NCBI GenBank assembly: GCA_023079485.1
Contig: CM041084.1
Location: 126,849,292 to 126,913,291, forward strand
From: Archilochus colubris
Taxonomy: Eukaryota; Chordata; Aves; Apodiformes; Trochilidae
Reading direction: 5' to 3'
DNA length: 64,000 nt
The notes below the pieces were generated by a model that was given only the letters and a program-made list of their open reading frames with translations, made no database searches and had not been told where the DNA came from. Of this stretch, positions 61,670-64,000 are shown one piece after another. The first letter of the stretch is position 1. Each line of letters opens with the position of its first letter. The translations under genes were made by a program, and so were the position numbers.

Positions 61670-61930
61670 CAACCCCATTGCCCAGCGAGGGGGCTTCTCC
61701 TTCCTGAGCTGGGGTGGAGAAGGGAGCCGGAGGGTTCACCCTCATGGTGTTGGGCAAACCTCAGGGCACCTCCACCTGCGGCAGCGTAAGGGGAGGCTCA
61801 GCTGCGGCCTGGCCTGCCCGCCAGACATGGTGCTGCCCCAGGAGAGACACCCGTCCACCCGGTGCCCAGGGGTAGCAGAGCTCTCCGGCATTGTTTATTC
61901 CTGTTGGGGGGCAAAGCGAGCTAAACGTCT
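61670..61930. promoter_or_regulatory. GC-rich, CpG-enriched patch (weak CpG-island-like)
   Basis: Seen: about 260 bp much richer in G+C than the rest of the window, with roughly eleven CpGs. Known: small CpG-rich patches in birds may mark promoters or hypomethylated enhancers. Inference: possible regulatory core of the 60.8-62.4 kb region. No TATA box or first exon could be established, although a 39-codon frame with a good start context lies about 300 bp downstream. Confidence 0.3.
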
Positions 61931-61934
61931 TCCC

Positions 61935-62215
61935 AAATAAATGAGATATGTGGGTTATGACTAATTTGCTCTAAAAAGGCAGCCTCCAGAACCTAATCCC
62001 TTACCCATCCCCATCCTTTGTCTGCCCCTGTGTCCCCGCATAAGCAGAGTCTCCCTTTGTCACTTGTCTGACACCATTGGGGTTACAGCAGCTCCTCCCC
62101 AGAGATAAAATACATTGCTGATGTCTGCAGTCCCTCCTTTCTCTGGAGCCCTGGATCTTCAGCTTCTCCTTCGGTCTCCTTTTAGGGATTTGACTTGTCA
62201 GCTTCTTCCAACAGA
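61935..62215. other. noncoding, flank of GC-rich patch
   Basis: Pyrimidine-rich toward its right end. AGATAAAATA near 62102 is a poor TATA-like match, and CTTCTTCCAACAG (62202-62214) has the shape of a splice acceptor just before the ATG at 62216. Neither is sufficient to call a promoter or exon. Confidence 0.35.
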
Positions 62216-62335
62216 ATGGGAAACACCCAGAAGATCCATGCCATGGGCTCCTTTCTTATTATAGTTGAAAATTTGATCTGGGGCAAATCACTAAGCACCC
62301 GAGAGCTGTCTGAATGTGATTCAGTGTTGACTTAG
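62216..62335 (+). CDS. 39-codon open frame with good start context, doubtful
   Basis: The ATG at 62216 has A at -3 and G at +4 (strong Kozak context) and the frame stops at TAG 62333-62335. The peptide begins MGNTQK, formally compatible with N-terminal glycine myristoylation, but shows no domain and is not a family I recognise. It follows a pyrimidine-rich stretch ending in CAG, so it could begin a small exon. Short frames like this are common by chance. Confidence 0.1.
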   Translation: MGNTQKIHAMGSFLIIVENLIWGKSLSTRELSECDSVLT

Positions 62336-62339
62336 GCAG

Positions 62340-63375
62340 TAAATGGATGTGGTTAATATAAAATCAGTTGTTCACTGTAATTTTGAGACTTAGGCAATTT
62401 AGGAATGAGGTGCGCAGACAATGAGTTTGAGTGAAGCTTTAAGAATGGCTGGAAATGTGAACTCTCAGGTGACTTATGCAGAGGTCCCAATGTTATAGGT
62501 ACAGAATAACTTGCTTGGCTGATACATTTTTAAGTGGGTAGCATCTCTCCAGTTTTCTTATACGTATCGAAGAGGACATCTTTCTTGTGATTGTAAATAT
62601 TAGGGGTTGGACCACACATGATGGGATTTTCACCTGCTGGCCAGGGTAAAGCTCGCTGTCCGGGGCACAGTTCCAGCACTGGTGTTATACTAATGCAGAA
62701 TGCAACATCATGGAAACCAGTGGCTATGGGGGAGGGCGAGGCAACTTGTAAGGCAACAAAATTATACAGAGATGCAAGTACAATGCATTTTCTGCAGCGT
62801 TACCGCTTGTAATGATTAAATGTTTGTAAGTCAAAGGAGAAAACATCAAATGAAAATATAGATTGATTTATTAATTATTTTTCCTTATGGACTCTTTGAA
62901 CCTTTGATAACATCCAAGAGGTGAAATTTGATATTTAGATTAAATTTGTTACTTTCACAAGTCATGTTTTTTTGTTTCTCTGTTGGTTGGTTTATTTTGG
63001 AACTGAGACACTGAATTTCAAATTTTGAATGTTAAGAGCCAGAAAAAAACTTGAAATTAATTTGGGTGAAAAAAATGGTAGCTGTGGTTTATATTTTCAA
63101 CAGTTTATGTCACAGTTAGTAAAGCTCCTGAATTATAAAAAGTGGAAGCTATAGAGAAGAATAAGAATATCAAATCTATTTTTCAGAAATGTGTGTATTC
63201 CTAGAAGTATTTTCTGAGGAAGAAACAATGAAAATAATTTCCTGATACATAATGTAATGAATTAAAATATATTACACTGTCAACATCTCTTCTCCAGCTC
63301 AAGAGAATGAACTCAATTTTATATGTAGAATCTTTCTGGAATAAGTGTAAAAAGGCACATTTATTTGCCCATTCA
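62340..63375. other. noncoding, nothing recognised
   Basis: AT-rich sequence. A 64-codon frame at 62618-62812 matches nothing known. Small T/G runs lie near 62968-63000. Confidence 0.5.
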
Positions 63376-63379
63376 ACTG

Positions 63380-63700
63380 CAACACTTTAGCTTCTTCATA
63401 TTCATGATGATAGAAAATTCCAAGTCACGTAGCTTAATGACAAGTTCTTTAGTGCCACTCGTACCAGGTAACGCTCCATTAGAAATCAAACAGCCCTGGG
63501 CCCTGAGTTAAGAGCTTAACAGTATAAAGACCAGTCCATACACTGACCCAGCTGCATTCAGCTCTCCCTCTAGACCATCTTATTTGCCTACAACAAACCC
63601 CATTGATAATAATGCACCTTGTCTTGGAAGCACAATGCCAAGGACAAAACTTGGTTGTATCAGTTTATTGGGATGTTAAGAGGTAGCTGCAGTAGGAAGG
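63380..63700. promoter_or_regulatory. candidate conserved regulatory block
   Basis: Seen: CpGs near 63428, 63461 and 63473, the inverted repeat GTTAAGAGCTTAAC around 63508-63521, and ATTCATGATG and TTAATGACAAG stretches, with no simple repeat. Inference: conserved-element-like texture; not tested. Confidence 0.22.
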
Positions 63701-63704
63701 CAAT

Positions 63705-64000
63705 AAATAGAGACATAATGCCTGTTGGTGCATGTTGTCTGCTGCATGATAGTAACACACAAGAGATGTTACTTCTGTCTGTTTTCCTTATTTTAACACA
63801 TAGACTTCTTTTAATATTAACAACAAAACACAGCCTGAAATATACTCCAAAGCTGCACATCTGTTGCAATCTGCTGTGCATACAGAATGCAGCCTCCACA
63901 ATAAGTCTTTCAAAAACAGAACATGTTGGTCCAAATAAGTAATCAAGGTCCCATCTCCTTACATGGAAAAGGGCAATCTTTTTCTGTTAAGTCTGTGTAT
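63705..64000. other. noncoding, end of window
   Basis: Overlapping frames of 79 and 107 codons on opposite strands (63619-63942) match nothing known. Nothing else seen. Confidence 0.45.

Overview
The window looks like intergenic or deep intronic DNA from a bird (a crocodilian or turtle is less likely). The main evidence is six 5'-truncated CR1 non-LTR retrotransposon fragments with the typical ATTCTATG-type octamer 3' end. There are no Alu-type SINEs and no L1 tails, the base composition is AT-rich and CpG-poor, and no bacterial-style gene organisation is present. I found no exon of a recognisable protein-coding gene, no rRNA or tRNA I would defend, and no CRISPR array. The open frames are short and scattered, or lie inside repeats, apart from one 288-codon frame at 24095-24961 that I cannot assign.

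Layout. 1-14.8 kb: single-copy-looking noncoding DNA with an A25 tract at 1.3 kb, two candidate regulatory blocks (1.56-1.87 and 10.54-10.96 kb) and a GC-richer unknown block at 12.4-13.1 kb. 14.8-18.2 kb: two CR1 fragments on the minus strand; the second keeps many CpGs and has an enlarged octamer tail. 18.2-23.2 kb: featureless. 23.23-23.95 kb: a ~724 bp pure purine GGAA/GGGA microsatellite, the most conspicuous object in the window. 24.1-25.4 kb: the unassigned open frame, which runs into a minus-strand CR1. 25.5-44.3 kb: noncoding DNA with a possible MIR/L2-like relic, small tandem duplications and candidate regulatory blocks at 26.1, 35.4 and 37.3 kb. 44.4 kb: a compact CpG cluster. 45.2-48.8 kb: three more CR1 fragments, the last being the only one on the plus strand. 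48.8-60.8 kb: noncoding DNA with an AC-rich tract, a T/G-rich tract and candidate regulatory blocks at 55-57 kb. 60.8-62.4 kb: the most regulatory-looking part of the window, a homeodomain-motif-rich block followed by CpG-bearing and GC-rich sequence. 63.4-63.7 kb: a last candidate block.

No genes cooperate here that I can identify. The most economical reading is a gene-poor interval, or a large intron, dotted with possible distal regulatory elements and decayed CR1 copies. The regulatory calls rest on sequence texture only: locally retained CpG, clustered TAAT/GATA/POU/FOX-type motifs and absence of low complexity. They are hypotheses for a conservation alignment. I did not find a convincing previously undescribed system.
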